A DNA stretch of 64,000 bases from Actinobacteria bacterium HGW-Actinobacteria-2 (GTDB lineage Bacteria; Actinomycetota; Actinomycetes; Propionibacteriales; Propionibacteriaceae). This document shows positions 54,448-64,000 of this stretch, in pieces (within the stretch, counting starts at the first letter, position 1; each line of letters begins with the position of its first letter). The stretch spans positions 1 through 64,000 of the forward strand of contig PHEY01000005.1 in assembly GCA_002841335.1 (NCBI GenBank), read 5' to 3'. The position numbers were made by a program, and so were the translations under genes. The notes under the pieces are model-generated. The model saw only the letters and a list, made by a program, of their open reading frames with translations. It had not been told where the DNA came from and did not search any database.

Positions 54448-55583
54448 CCGAGGCACGCATCTATCTGTCGCCACCGAGCGTGGGTCCAGAGGAAGAAGCG
54501 CTTCTGGTTGCGGCGTTACGTTCCGGCTGGGTAGCCCCACTCGGTCCCGAGGTGGAGGCATTCGAGACCGAACTGGCCACGCGATGCGGACGGGCCCACG
54601 CGGTGGCGCTCTCCTCTGGCACTGCCGCCCTCCACCTCGCGCTGCTGGCGGCGGGAGTGAAAGCGGGCGACACAGTGGTCACCGCCACCATGACCTTCGC
54701 CGCAACAGCCAACGCCATTCGCTACGTCGGCGCCGAACCGGTGTTCATCGACTGCGATGCCTCGGGAAACCTCGATCCCCAACTGCTTACCAAGGCCCTT
54801 TCCGCGCTCAGGGCCGACGGGATCGTGCCTGCTGCGATCCTTCCCATCGACTTCCTCGGCAAGGTGGCCGACTACCCCCAGCTCCAGCGCATCGCGGGTG
54901 ATACTGCGATGATCTCCGACGCAGCGGAGTCTCTGGGGGCCAGCCGGGACGGCGCCCCCGCCGGCTCCTTCGGATCGATGGCCGCACTGTCGTTCAACGG
55001 CAACAAGATCATCACGACCTCAGGTGGCGGCGCGCTGCTGACCGACGAAGCCGAACTCGCGGCCCGCGTTCGCCACCTCGCCACTCAGGCACGCGAGCCG
55101 CTTGCCCACTACGAGCACACCGAAGTCGGCTACAACTACCGCATGTCCAACCTGCTCGCGGCAGTGGGCCGGGCCCAACTCGGCAAGTTGGACCAGTTCG
55201 TTCAACAACGGCGCGCGTGGCGTCAGCGATACCGGGATCTGCTGAGCGAGGTGCCAGGAGTCACGGTGTTCGGTGGGGAGGACGCCGAGGACAACCACTG
55301 GCTCACCGCGATCCTCGTCAACCCGCATGAGGCAGGGTGGACGGCCAGCGACCTCGGAGCCGCTTTCGCGGCGCGCAACATCGAGACCCGTCCGCTATGG
55401 AAGCCCATGCATCTCCAGCCGGCGTTCCGAGGATCTCGGGCGTTCATCAACGGAACCTCGGAACAGATCTTCACCACGGGGCTCGCATTGCCCAGCGGAT
55501 CCGGCCTGACCGAAGATGATTGGGCCAGGATCAACTCGACCCTGCGCGCGTTCATCCCTCACATCGAAGGTGGGACACCATGA
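54444..55583 (+). CDS. DegT aminotransferase for a 4-amino sugar (PglE-like)
   Basis: A 379-residue PLP enzyme. The PLP lysine is in SFNGNKIITTSGGG near 195, with SDAAESLGASRDG near 165 and ALSSGTAALHLALLA near 55. The start IYLSPPSVGPEEEALL is typical of PglE/LegC-type aminotransferases that convert UDP-4-keto-6-deoxy-GlcNAc to the 4-amino sugar. It overlaps the dehydratase gene and the acetyltransferase gene as ATGA on both sides, so the three are co-translated. Confidence 0.88.
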   Translation: MTEARIYLSPPSVGPEEEALLVAALRSGWVAPLGPEVEAFETELATRCGRAHAVALSSGTAALHLALLAAGVKAGDTVVTATMTFAATANAIRYVGAEPVFIDCDASGNLDPQLLTKALSALRADGIVPAAILPIDFLGKVADYPQLQRIAGDTAMISDAAESLGASRDGAPAGSFGSMAALSFNGNKIITTSGGGALLTDEAELAARVRHLATQAREPLAHYEHTEVGYNYRMSNLLAAVGRAQLGKLDQFVQQRRAWRQRYRDLLSEVPGVTVFGGEDAEDNHWLTAILVNPHEAGWTASDLGAAFAARNIETRPLWKPMHLQPAFRGSRAFINGTSEQIFTTGLALPSGSGLTEDDWARINSTLRAFIPHIEGGTP

Positions 55584-56245
55584 CCACCGCCCTGATCGTC
55601 GTCGGCGCTGGAGGTTTCGGACGCGAGACCCTGGACATTGTCGAAGCCATCAACTCCGCCTCGCCCGGAGAGGGCTTCGACGTCATCGGGGTCGCGGACG
55701 ACCATCCCTCCGAGCTCAACCTCGCTCGCCTGTCGGCGCGCGACTACCAATGGTTGGGGACGATCGCCGATGTGCTCGCCACCCGCGAACCCGTTCACTT
55801 CGCTCTCGCAGTCGGCAACCCGTCAGTACGCCGCGAACTCACGTCGATCTTCGCCTCGGCCGGCTGGATTGCAGCCACGCTCATCCACCCGAGAGCGGTG
55901 GTGGGGTCCGCGAGCCGCATCGGAGCAGGATGCATCCTCTGCTCGGGGGTGCAGGTGTCGACGAACGTCGTCCTCGGCGAACAGGTCCACCTCAACCCGA
56001 ACGCCACCGTCGGTCATGACGCCGAGTTGTCCGCGTACGTCTCGGTGAACCCTGGAGCGATCATCTCCGGCGAAGTCCAGGTCGATTCCGACGTTCTCAT
56101 CGGTGCAGGCGCCGTCGTCCTTCAAGGTTTGAGCGTCGGATCCGGGGCGATCGTCGGCGCCGGCGCGTGCGTGACCAAGGACGTTGCCGCCGCATCCACG
56201 GTTGTCGGCGTTCCGGCGCACCCTTTACACGCGAAGGGCGAGTGA
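55580..56245 (+). CDS. PglD/NeuD-family sugar O/N-acetyltransferase
   Basis: A 221-residue enzyme. An N-terminal Rossmann-like domain (LIVVGAGGFGRETLDIVEAI) binds the UDP-sugar and a left-handed beta-helix follows (IHPRAVVGSASRIGAGCIL to GAGACVTKDVAAAS). The acceptor histidine is in LNPNATVGHDAEL near 155. The family acetylates the 4-amino group of UDP-4-amino-sugars, as PglD does in bacillosamine synthesis. It is third in the trio and overlaps the PglE-like gene as ATGA. Confidence 0.88.
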   Translation: MTTALIVVGAGGFGRETLDIVEAINSASPGEGFDVIGVADDHPSELNLARLSARDYQWLGTIADVLATREPVHFALAVGNPSVRRELTSIFASAGWIAATLIHPRAVVGSASRIGAGCILCSGVQVSTNVVLGEQVHLNPNATVGHDAELSAYVSVNPGAIISGEVQVDSDVLIGAGAVVLQGLSVGSGAIVGAGACVTKDVAAASTVVGVPAHPLHAKGE

Positions 56246-56252
56246 CCCTCCC

Positions 56253-57632
56253 ATGATCCGTTACTTCAGGTATCTTCGCTCACTACTGGCCCGACTGGAG
56301 AGCGGCCTTTCCGGCATCGGGGAACTCCAACGCGACCTGGCGACTCTTCAACGCGACCTCGCGACTCTTCAACACGACCTGGATACCCTTCGCCACGACG
56401 TTGATTACGTACGCCACGTCGCCGAGCAGACACGGGCCAACGCCGGGCTCGCGGCGCGTAGCCGCCCCGCACATACACCGGTCCGAGTGTTTTTCCTGAT
56501 CCACCATCTGGAAGCGTGGTACTCCCTCGCCGATGTCTACGCCGAGATGGCTGCCGCCGACGACTTCCTCCCGCTGGTAGCGAGCATCCCGCGACGATTC
56601 CCCGGTGCCCGCGAGTTCCAAGACGAGGAGTTGGTACACGACGGTCTGACGAAGTTCGGCATACCTCACATTCGCTTGCGGTCCGACGACTCGTTTCAAG
56701 ACCTCGCGGTGGTGAGGGCTTTCAGTCCGGACGTGGTGTTCCGACAGTCGCAGTGGGACTTGGATGTCCCCGACGCGTTCACTACGAACGAACTGGCCTT
56801 TGCGCGACTCTGCTTGGTCCCTTACGAGCCCATGGGCCTGGTGCGCAACCCCGCCGATTCAGCGATCAACCCGGGCTACGACTGCGCCTACTATCGACAG
56901 GCTTGGCGGGTGTTCCTCGCTAATGACCTAGCCCGCGACGAGGTCATGAGCCAGGCACCCGCGACCCGTCCCGATCAGTACGTGGTGACCGGGCACCCGA
57001 AAGCTGACCTCCTGCGGCGCAAGATCACGCTCGGCGCACCCGGCGCCGACCGGCCCTTCACCATCCTGTGGTCTGCGCACCACAGCATTGACGACCACTG
57101 GGTGCGGTTCGGAATGTTCCACCGCATGGCACTCGACATGGTCGAAATGGCCCAGCGACATCCGGAATGGCGGTTCGTTCTGAGCCTTCATCCGGCGCTG
57201 GCGGTGAAGCTGGAGTCGGCCGATCCCCCTTTGGACGCCGATTTTGTCGCAGCGTTTTGGCGCGACTGGAACGGGCTGCCGAACACCTCCCTCTTCCCCG
57301 GCGGCGACTACGGCCCGCTGTTCGCCAACACCGACGCGCTGCTGTGTGACGGCCTGAGCTGGTTGCTCGAATACCAGCTCGCCGGCAAGCCTGTGGTCTT
57401 CCTGCAGCGGGAGGGGCACCGCCCCTTCAATGCGCTGGGCAATATCGCGCTCACCGGGATGAATCAAGTCGATTCACTCCCTATCGCCGAAGGCCTGTTT
57501 GAACAGTTCGCCGCTGGACGTCCCGATCCCCACAAGCCGGCTCAGGCCGAAGTTGTAGCCGCTTTGTTCGGCAGCTCGGGAGCAGCCAGTCGGATCGTTG
57601 CGGCGATTCGAACGGGGCTTGTCGCCGATTAG
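56253..57632 (+). CDS. CDP-glycerol glycerophosphotransferase-like protein with heptad-repeat N-terminus
   Basis: A 459-residue protein. Residues 1-60 hold a basic membrane-facing start and four heptads (LQRDLAT, LQRDLAT, LQHDLDT, LRHDVDY) that predict a coiled coil. The C-terminal half resembles TagB/TagF-type transferases: VVTGHPKADLLRR near 247, ILWSAHHSIDDHWVRFGMF near 270 and ALLCDGLSWLLEYQLAGKPVVF near 365. It could add glycerol-phosphate or another polyol phosphate to the glycan. It follows the bacillosamine-like trio by seven bases. Confidence 0.7.
   Translation: MIRYFRYLRSLLARLESGLSGIGELQRDLATLQRDLATLQHDLDTLRHDVDYVRHVAEQTRANAGLAARSRPAHTPVRVFFLIHHLEAWYSLADVYAEMAAADDFLPLVASIPRRFPGAREFQDEELVHDGLTKFGIPHIRLRSDDSFQDLAVVRAFSPDVVFRQSQWDLDVPDAFTTNELAFARLCLVPYEPMGLVRNPADSAINPGYDCAYYRQAWRVFLANDLARDEVMSQAPATRPDQYVVTGHPKADLLRRKITLGAPGADRPFTILWSAHHSIDDHWVRFGMFHRMALDMVEMAQRHPEWRFVLSLHPALAVKLESADPPLDADFVAAFWRDWNGLPNTSLFPGGDYGPLFANTDALLCDGLSWLLEYQLAGKPVVFLQREGHRPFNALGNIALTGMNQVDSLPIAEGLFEQFAAGRPDPHKPAQAEVVAALFGSSGAASRIVAAIRTGLVAD
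56325..56408 (+). repeat. Four tandem 21-bp units encoding heptads
   Basis: Units start at 56325, 56346, 56367 and 56388. The first two differ at two bases; the third and fourth diverge further. Each encodes one heptad of the coiled coil in the transferase gene. Confidence 0.85.
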
Positions 57633-57689
57633 CCTCGAACTCGCCGAGGTTGGACGGCGATAGCATTACCAAGACCGACGGGAATCACC

Positions 57690-58451
57690 ATGCCTGAAGA
57701 CAGAGCAGCCCAGCCTCGCACGCTGGTGATCGTGCCTGCCTGGAATGAGGCTGCGGTGATCGAGCGCACTATCACCGAGGTCTTCACCGCCGAGCATGAC
57801 GCCGACGTGGTCGTCGTCGACGACGGATCTCGCGATGGCACCGCTGACATCGCCGCCCGCGCGGGCGCAAAGGTCTTGCGGCTGCCGTTCAACATGGGCG
57901 TGGGCGCGGCCATGCGTACTGGTTTCCTGTACGCCTGGCGCGAGGGATACGACTTCGTCGTCCAGGTTGATGCCGACGGCCAGCACAACCCCGCCAACAT
58001 CCCGCTCCTCATCGAGAAGCTGCGCGACGACACGGCCGACATCGTCATCGGCTCCCGGTTCGCCGAAGATCGCGGTTACCCGATCTCGGGGCCTCGCAAG
58101 TGGGCGATCAGCATGCTGTCGTTCGTCCTCACTCGCCTGTCCGGCGAGCGGCTGACCGACATCACCTCAGGGTTCCGCGCAGCCAATCGGCAGGCGTTGG
58201 GGCAGTACCTGCGGCATTACCCCAACGAGTACCTCGGCGACACCGTCGACTCCCTCGTGATCGCAGTGAAATCCGGCTATCGAGTCGTCGAAGTCCCGGT
58301 CACCATGCGCACCCGGCAAGGGGGCGCCCCCAGCCATTCCCCGGTTCGCTCGGCGTTGTTCCTGACCAGATCGGCGTTGGTGGTGTTGCTCGCCTTGACC
58401 ACGCGCTCACGTCCGCGCCCTGACGAAGAGGTGACTCATGGGCACCGGTAG
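57690..58451 (+). CDS. GT2 polyprenyl-phosphate sugar transferase (DPM1-like)
   Basis: A 253-residue GT2 enzyme lacking C-terminal helices, as in the soluble DPM1 class. Motifs: LVIVPAWNEAAVIERTI, VVVVDDGSRDGTADIAARAG near 35, FNMGVGAAMRTGFLYA near 62 and the metal site VVQVDADGQHNPANI near 90; SGFRAANRQALG follows near 155. It would load a sugar onto polyprenyl phosphate. The next gene, DUF2304, overlaps it by 14 bases, a common pairing, and may anchor it to the membrane. Confidence 0.88.
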   Translation: MPEDRAAQPRTLVIVPAWNEAAVIERTITEVFTAEHDADVVVVDDGSRDGTADIAARAGAKVLRLPFNMGVGAAMRTGFLYAWREGYDFVVQVDADGQHNPANIPLLIEKLRDDTADIVIGSRFAEDRGYPISGPRKWAISMLSFVLTRLSGERLTDITSGFRAANRQALGQYLRHYPNEYLGDTVDSLVIAVKSGYRVVEVPVTMRTRQGGAPSHSPVRSALFLTRSALVVLLALTTRSRPRPDEEVTHGHR

Positions 58452-58806
58452 CCTCATCGGCGGCATCGTCGTCGCTGCCTTCATCGGCTTCATCATCCTG
58501 CTGCTGCGCAGACACCAGCTCCGCGAGAAGTACGCCGTGCTCTGGCTGGTCATCGGGGTGGGTCTGCTGGCGTTGGTGCTCTTCCCCGAACTCCTCTTCT
58601 GGGCCGCAGCACTGGTCGGAATCAAGGTGCCCACCAACCTGCTGTTCGCAATGACCTTGGTGCTCCTCCTCGGAGTGTGCCTGCACTTGGCCTGGGAGAT
58701 GTCGCGCAGCGAGGACCGGATCCGGCGACTGTCCGAGGAGATCGCACTCCTACGCGCCCGCGTCGAGAGGCCGGACGAGGACGGCGAACCCCCGGTCGAA
58801 GACTGA
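58438..58806 (+). CDS. DUF2304 family small membrane protein
   Basis: A 122-residue protein with three hydrophobic helices (LIGGIVVAAFIGFIILLL, AVLWLVIGVGLLALVLF, NLLFAMTLVLLLGVCLHLA) and a charged heptad-like C-terminus (SRSEDRIRRLSEEIALLRARVE). DUF2304 genes commonly follow DPM1-like GT2 genes and are thought to be their membrane partners. The overlap with the GT2 gene indicates coupled expression. Confidence 0.85.
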   Translation: MGTGSLIGGIVVAAFIGFIILLLRRHQLREKYAVLWLVIGVGLLALVLFPELLFWAAALVGIKVPTNLLFAMTLVLLLGVCLHLAWEMSRSEDRIRRLSEEIALLRARVERPDEDGEPPVED

Positions 58807-58812
58807 GCGCTC

Positions 58813-59703
58813 TCAGCCCAAGATGTGGCGGAGCAAGGCGCGCGGCGCGCCCCCACCCACCCGGACGGCCGTCGGAAGCAGGGTCGCCGCATTCAGCCTG
58901 GACGTGAGATGCCAGCGAGCAGCTCGCACCGCGCGGTCCCAACCCAGGTGACCGAAGCGCTCCGCTGCGGTGGCGAAGAACGCCCGCTCCTCATCGAAGC
59001 GCGCGCCGTTGACCGCCTTCACCGATGAATCCGACCCGCCGTGTCGGCGGTACTGGAAGACCACCTCACGAAGCACCAGCATGCTGCCGCCGTCGGCAGC
59101 GATGTCGAGTAACAGCGCCAGGTCCTGGACCACGTGAAGCCCGGTGCGGAAGCCGAGTCGCTGCATCACCTCGGTGCGCCAGACCAGCGACGGAAAGTAG
59201 GCCCAGTCGGCGCGCAACAGGCTGCGCGCCATCGTCTGACCGCTGAGTACGCGCTCGTTGAGGTTGCTGCCCAGTCGAGGCGCGTACCAGCCCTTCACCC
59301 GATCAGCCAGGGGCAGATACACCGCTCCTGCGCCATCGATGACCTCCACCCCGGGTTGGATCACCGTCGCTTCCGGGTGCCGGCCCGCCGCGTCCAGCAC
59401 CGTGGTGACGAAGGTGGGAAGCATCACATCATCGGCCCCCATCATCACCGTCAACGGCGCGGTGGCCATCTCCAACGCGCGGCGGTAGTTGGCGTTCGCC
59501 CCAAGGTTGGTCTCATTGCGGTGGTACTCGATGCGGGAGTCGGCCAGGCCCTCGACCCAACGTTGGGGTTCGTCACTGGGGTAGCCGTCATCGACGATGA
59601 TCAGCCGCCAATCAGCGACATCCTGGCTGCGTACCGAGGAAACCGCGAGCTTGAAATAGTCAACATCGCCCCAATACGGGAGCAGGATGTCGATCACAGC
59701 CAC
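58813..59703 (-). CDS. GT2 family glycosyltransferase (soluble)
   Basis: A 296-residue GT2 enzyme. Motifs: VIDILLPYWGDVDYFKLAV, LIIVDDGYPSDEPQ near 36, NLGANANYRRALEMA near 70, and the metal site MGADDVMLPTF near 92. It has no membrane helices. The start is uncertain among close GTG codons; GTG 59703 has GGGAGG four bases upstream. It shares the minus strand with the GT87 genes upstream of it. The donor and acceptor are not identifiable. Confidence 0.78.
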   Translation of the reverse strand: MAVIDILLPYWGDVDYFKLAVSSVRSQDVADWRLIIVDDGYPSDEPQRWVEGLADSRIEYHRNETNLGANANYRRALEMATAPLTVMMGADDVMLPTFVTTVLDAAGRHPEATVIQPGVEVIDGAGAVYLPLADRVKGWYAPRLGSNLNERVLSGQTMARSLLRADWAYFPSLVWRTEVMQRLGFRTGLHVVQDLALLLDIAADGGSMLVLREVVFQYRRHGGSDSSVKAVNGARFDEERAFFATAAERFGHLGWDRAVRAARWHLTSRLNAATLLPTAVRVGGGAPRALLRHILG

Positions 59704-59763
59704 AGCGCCTCCCACCAGTTCTGCCGACGCTGGGACGCTACCACTGTTCGCTCGCCGGACTGA

Positions 59764-60972
59764 TCACACGGCAACGGCCGCTACCTCCATGTGATCGTCG
59801 GTGACCGCAGCGGGACGTGTTCGTCGCTGTGGCAGTCCGAAGACACCCATCAGGATCGGCACCAGCGCATACATCGCCACGGCGAGGGCGAACCCGGACC
59901 AGGTACCGGTGAGCGCGGCCAGCACGTTCGACGGATACCACGTCGAATAGAGCACGTAGATGCCCACCGCCATCGTCCGTCCCACCCAGGTGCCGGTGTA
60001 GGCCATCCAGATCGCCAGCATGGGCATCCAGGTGTAGTAGTGCGGCAAGGAGTTCGGCGGCACCACCACCGAGACCGCAGCGACGATGAACATCGCTTCC
60101 ATGCCCTGCCCGCGCAGGTATAACTTGCGCGCTCGCCACAGGGTGACAGCCAACACCAACACACCGAGGCCGGCCCACGTCCAACTCTGGCTGGACCACT
60201 CCAAGGAGATGCGCGCGATCATCGAGCGAATGCCCCAGTTGTAGGGCAACAGCGGATCGACTTCTTGGCCACTGCTGTTGAACTTCGTCCAATACTCCAG
60301 CGTCTGGCCGGGGAAGAACAGTGCGCCGACCCCGGTGAAGAACACGAAGGAGGCCAGGGAGTTGATCGCCTGACGCCACTGCTTGGTGACCAGGTAGTAG
60401 ACGCCGAAGATCGCGGGCGTGACCTTGATGGCCGCCGCCAGGCCGACGAAGATGCCCTCGAACTTGCGGGGCAGCACCCGCGCCATGTCCAGGAACGGCA
60501 GCGCGATCACCAGCAGCGACATCTGTCCGCAGGTGATCTGGCTCTGCATCGGCATCGAGATGATCAGCAAGGCGGAGCTGGCCGCCGAACCGGCCACCAG
60601 CAGAGCCGGACGAGTGCGCCAATCCTTCCCGATGGCCTCCAGCCCGCGAGCATTCAGGACCACGGACACCACGACGACCACCAGGTAGGTCAGCACCGTC
60701 CAGATCTGGTCACCGGTGACCATCGGGACGCTCGGCAGCCACCACAGCCACAGGTAGGCGAACGGCGGATAGGCCATCGCCTCGAACATCGTCTTGGTCC
60801 CGGTCATCACCGCCACAACGGCCTTGCGGTAGAAGTCGGTGTCGAAGAAGTAGTAGGGCGTCTCCCCGCCCCAGAAACCGATCCACTGATCGTGGATGAC
60901 GTTCGCGAGCACGAGCACGCTCACCACGGCGGCGATCACAGCCACGATGCCTCGCCAGTCAGGCCGCTTCAC
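59764..60972 (-). CDS. GT87 (DUF2029) membrane glycosyltransferase, copy 1
   Basis: A 402-residue protein with about 11 helices of the GT87 family, which includes mannosyl- and arabinofuranosyltransferases using polyprenyl-phosphate donors. The family aspartate region is YYFFDTDFYRKAV near 40, then AYPPFAYLWLWWLPSV near 68 and the late FVGLAAAIKVTPAIFGVYYL near 176. Mature enzymes act outside the membrane. GTG 60972 has GGGAGG seven bases upstream. It is paralogous to the next gene, sharing these stretches. Confidence 0.85.
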   Translation of the reverse strand: MKRPDWRGIVAVIAAVVSVLVLANVIHDQWIGFWGGETPYYFFDTDFYRKAVVAVMTGTKTMFEAMAYPPFAYLWLWWLPSVPMVTGDQIWTVLTYLVVVVVSVVLNARGLEAIGKDWRTRPALLVAGSAASSALLIISMPMQSQITCGQMSLLVIALPFLDMARVLPRKFEGIFVGLAAAIKVTPAIFGVYYLVTKQWRQAINSLASFVFFTGVGALFFPGQTLEYWTKFNSSGQEVDPLLPYNWGIRSMIARISLEWSSQSWTWAGLGVLVLAVTLWRARKLYLRGQGMEAMFIVAAVSVVVPPNSLPHYYTWMPMLAIWMAYTGTWVGRTMAVGIYVLYSTWYPSNVLAALTGTWSGFALAVAMYALVPILMGVFGLPQRRTRPAAVTDDHMEVAAVAV

Positions 60973-61047
60973 CCGGTTCCCTCCCCTCGGCGCACCCCGC
61001 GAGCATAGTGCCGTAGGCCGGAAATCCGGATGCGGCCCTCGCCCGGC

Positions 61048-62232
61048 TCACTCCGCAACGGGTCCCGCGACCGGGGCGCGCCGCGGCAGCCCACACACCC
61101 CGATCACCATCGGCAGGAGGGTGAGCAGGTCCACCGTGGCGACCGCGAGGCCCGGCGAGTTGAGGGGGGATGCCACCAGTCCGTACACCATCGAGTAGAC
61201 GAAGTAGAGCCCTGCGCCGAGCCACCGAACGATCGGCCTCCCAGAGAGAACCATCCAGATCGCCGCCATCGGCAGCCACAACAGGTAGTGCGGCCAGGCA
61301 ATAGGGGCCACCACCGTGGCTGCCGCCCCAACCACGAGCACCGACTCCATCAGTTCGCCTCGCTGGTAGTGACGGCGCGCGTGCCACAGTGCCGCGATCA
61401 TGACGCCGACACCGAGCAGCAGCCAGAGCCACGTCTGCTCACCCAGCGATGGCGAGATGCGAGCCAAAGCGGAGCGGATCGACAAGTTGTCGGCTCGGGT
61501 GCTGTCACCGAACTGCGAGCTGCCGCCGACATGCGTCCAGAACTGGAACGAGGCTGAAGGAAAGACCAGCCACGTCAGCAACGTGAACCCCACGAAGGAT
61601 CCGAGCGCCACCAGCGCCTGCCGGACTCTGCCCGTCACCAGGAAGTAGAGGACGAAGACCAGCGGAGTGAGCTTGATGGCGCCGGCAAGACCGACCAAGA
61701 CACCCTGAAACCGCGTCGGTAGCAGCCCCGCGACATCGAAGAATCCCAACGCCAAGACGAACAAGGAGAGCTGCCCGAGATTGAGCTGGCTGACGGCCGG
61801 CATGGAAATGATCAACAAGATGGCGTTGGCCACTCCCCGGATGACCAGTCCCCACCGGTCGGCCTTCCAGTCCTGACCAACTGACTCCATCGCGCGAGCC
61901 GCGAGGACGAAAGCGATCCCGATCAGCAGCGTCAAGGACGCAGCCGTCCACAGCTGATCGGCAAGTACCGGAGGGACCCAGTTGAGCCACCACAGCACGA
62001 GGAACGCGAACGGCGGATAGGGAAGCGCCGCATACGTGTCGGCACCGCTGTCGGTGGCGGCCTTCAACGAGTTCCGATAGATGTCCAGATCGAAGAAGAA
62101 GTGCGGCTCAGGGGCACCCCAGAAAAGCACCCAGGTCGCCGCGATGGTCAGCGCGAGTCCGCCGAGAAACACCATGCCGACTAGACGTTGGCCTGTCTCC
62201 GACCGGGCTGCCACGCCCATCCTGTCTCCCAT
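61048..62232 (-). CDS. GT87 (DUF2029) membrane glycosyltransferase, copy 2
   Basis: A 394-residue paralogue of the neighbouring GT87 protein. Matching landmarks are HFFFDLDIYRNSL near 44, LPYPPFAFLVLWWLNWV near 68 and VLVGLAGAIKLTPLVFVLYFLV near 180. The two genes are 75 bp apart in the same direction, so they look like a tandem duplication that has diverged, perhaps to add sugars in different linkages. ATG 62232 has GGAGG eight bases upstream; an ATG at 62220 is equally placed. Confidence 0.85.
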   Translation of the reverse strand: MGDRMGVAARSETGQRLVGMVFLGGLALTIAATWVLFWGAPEPHFFFDLDIYRNSLKAATDSGADTYAALPYPPFAFLVLWWLNWVPPVLADQLWTAASLTLLIGIAFVLAARAMESVGQDWKADRWGLVIRGVANAILLIISMPAVSQLNLGQLSLFVLALGFFDVAGLLPTRFQGVLVGLAGAIKLTPLVFVLYFLVTGRVRQALVALGSFVGFTLLTWLVFPSASFQFWTHVGGSSQFGDSTRADNLSIRSALARISPSLGEQTWLWLLLGVGVMIAALWHARRHYQRGELMESVLVVGAAATVVAPIAWPHYLLWLPMAAIWMVLSGRPIVRWLGAGLYFVYSMVYGLVASPLNSPGLAVATVDLLTLLPMVIGVCGLPRRAPVAGPVAE

Positions 62233-62265
62233 CGACCTAGCCTCCTCCGTGCCACGCGGAACGCG

Positions 62266-64000
<1,735 letters not shown>

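Noticed and set aside
56325-56408. CRISPR-like repeat array
   Set aside because: The 21-bp units are contiguous without spacers and lie inside a coding frame.

Overview
The window is a GC-rich, gene-dense stretch of an actinobacterial chromosome. Many genes start with GTG or TTG, start/stop overlaps (ATGA or GTGA) are common, and many genes look leaderless, with a TAnnnT box 6-8 nt before the start codon. A TadA gene coupled to a TadA-associated protein, an aspartate kinase with an internal beta-subunit start, DhaKLM, MenB and a galactofuran set all fit Actinomycetota. Propionibacteriales is my best guess from gene content; it is not proven.

Left part (1-20 kb), mostly core metabolism. It begins with two tandem DUF485/ActP acetate-permease modules, the second with a damaged gene junction. 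Then come a RarD/EamA transporter, a VOC protein, a Gfo/Idh oxidoreductase, two small membrane proteins, aspartate kinase, a small conserved protein next to a LytR_C protein, a K+(Na+)/H+ antiporter, a secreted SGNH-like protein, dhaKLM, a lipoprotein, tRNA-Ser(CGA) with its terminator, tadA and its partner, upp, a GNAT acetyltransferase and menB. No transposase, integrase, CRISPR array or rRNA was seen.

Right part (20-64 kb), one large cell-surface glycan locus. It has an ABC-2 exporter (Wzm/Wzt), a galactofuran set (UDP-galactopyranose mutase, GlfT1-like and GlfT2-like transferases), polyprenyl-phosphate-sugar type GT2 enzymes with GtrA and DUF2304 partners, two GT87-like and two unassigned large membrane proteins, a CDP-glycerol-transferase-like protein, a pyruvyl-transferase-like protein and an O-acyltransferase. 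Several nucleotide-sugar pathways are interleaved: (i) CDP-3,6-dideoxyhexose (RfbF, RfbG, RfbH, an RmlC-like epimerase and an SDR reductase, most like the ascarylose route); (ii) a UDP-bacillosamine-like trio (4,6-dehydratase, aminotransferase, PglD-like acetyltransferase); (iii) a second amino-sugar set (Gfo/Idh, two DegT enzymes, an SDR, a hexapeptide acetyltransferase and nearby an LpxA-like protein); (iv) dTDP-sugar (RmlA, RmlB, the latter cut by the window end).

My reading is that cytoplasmic enzymes make unusual deoxy and amino sugars, these are built onto or around a galactofuran-containing polymer exported by Wzm/Wzt, and membrane GT-C enzymes fed by lipid-linked sugars decorate it outside. 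The individual enzyme families are recognised; the combined product structure is inference.
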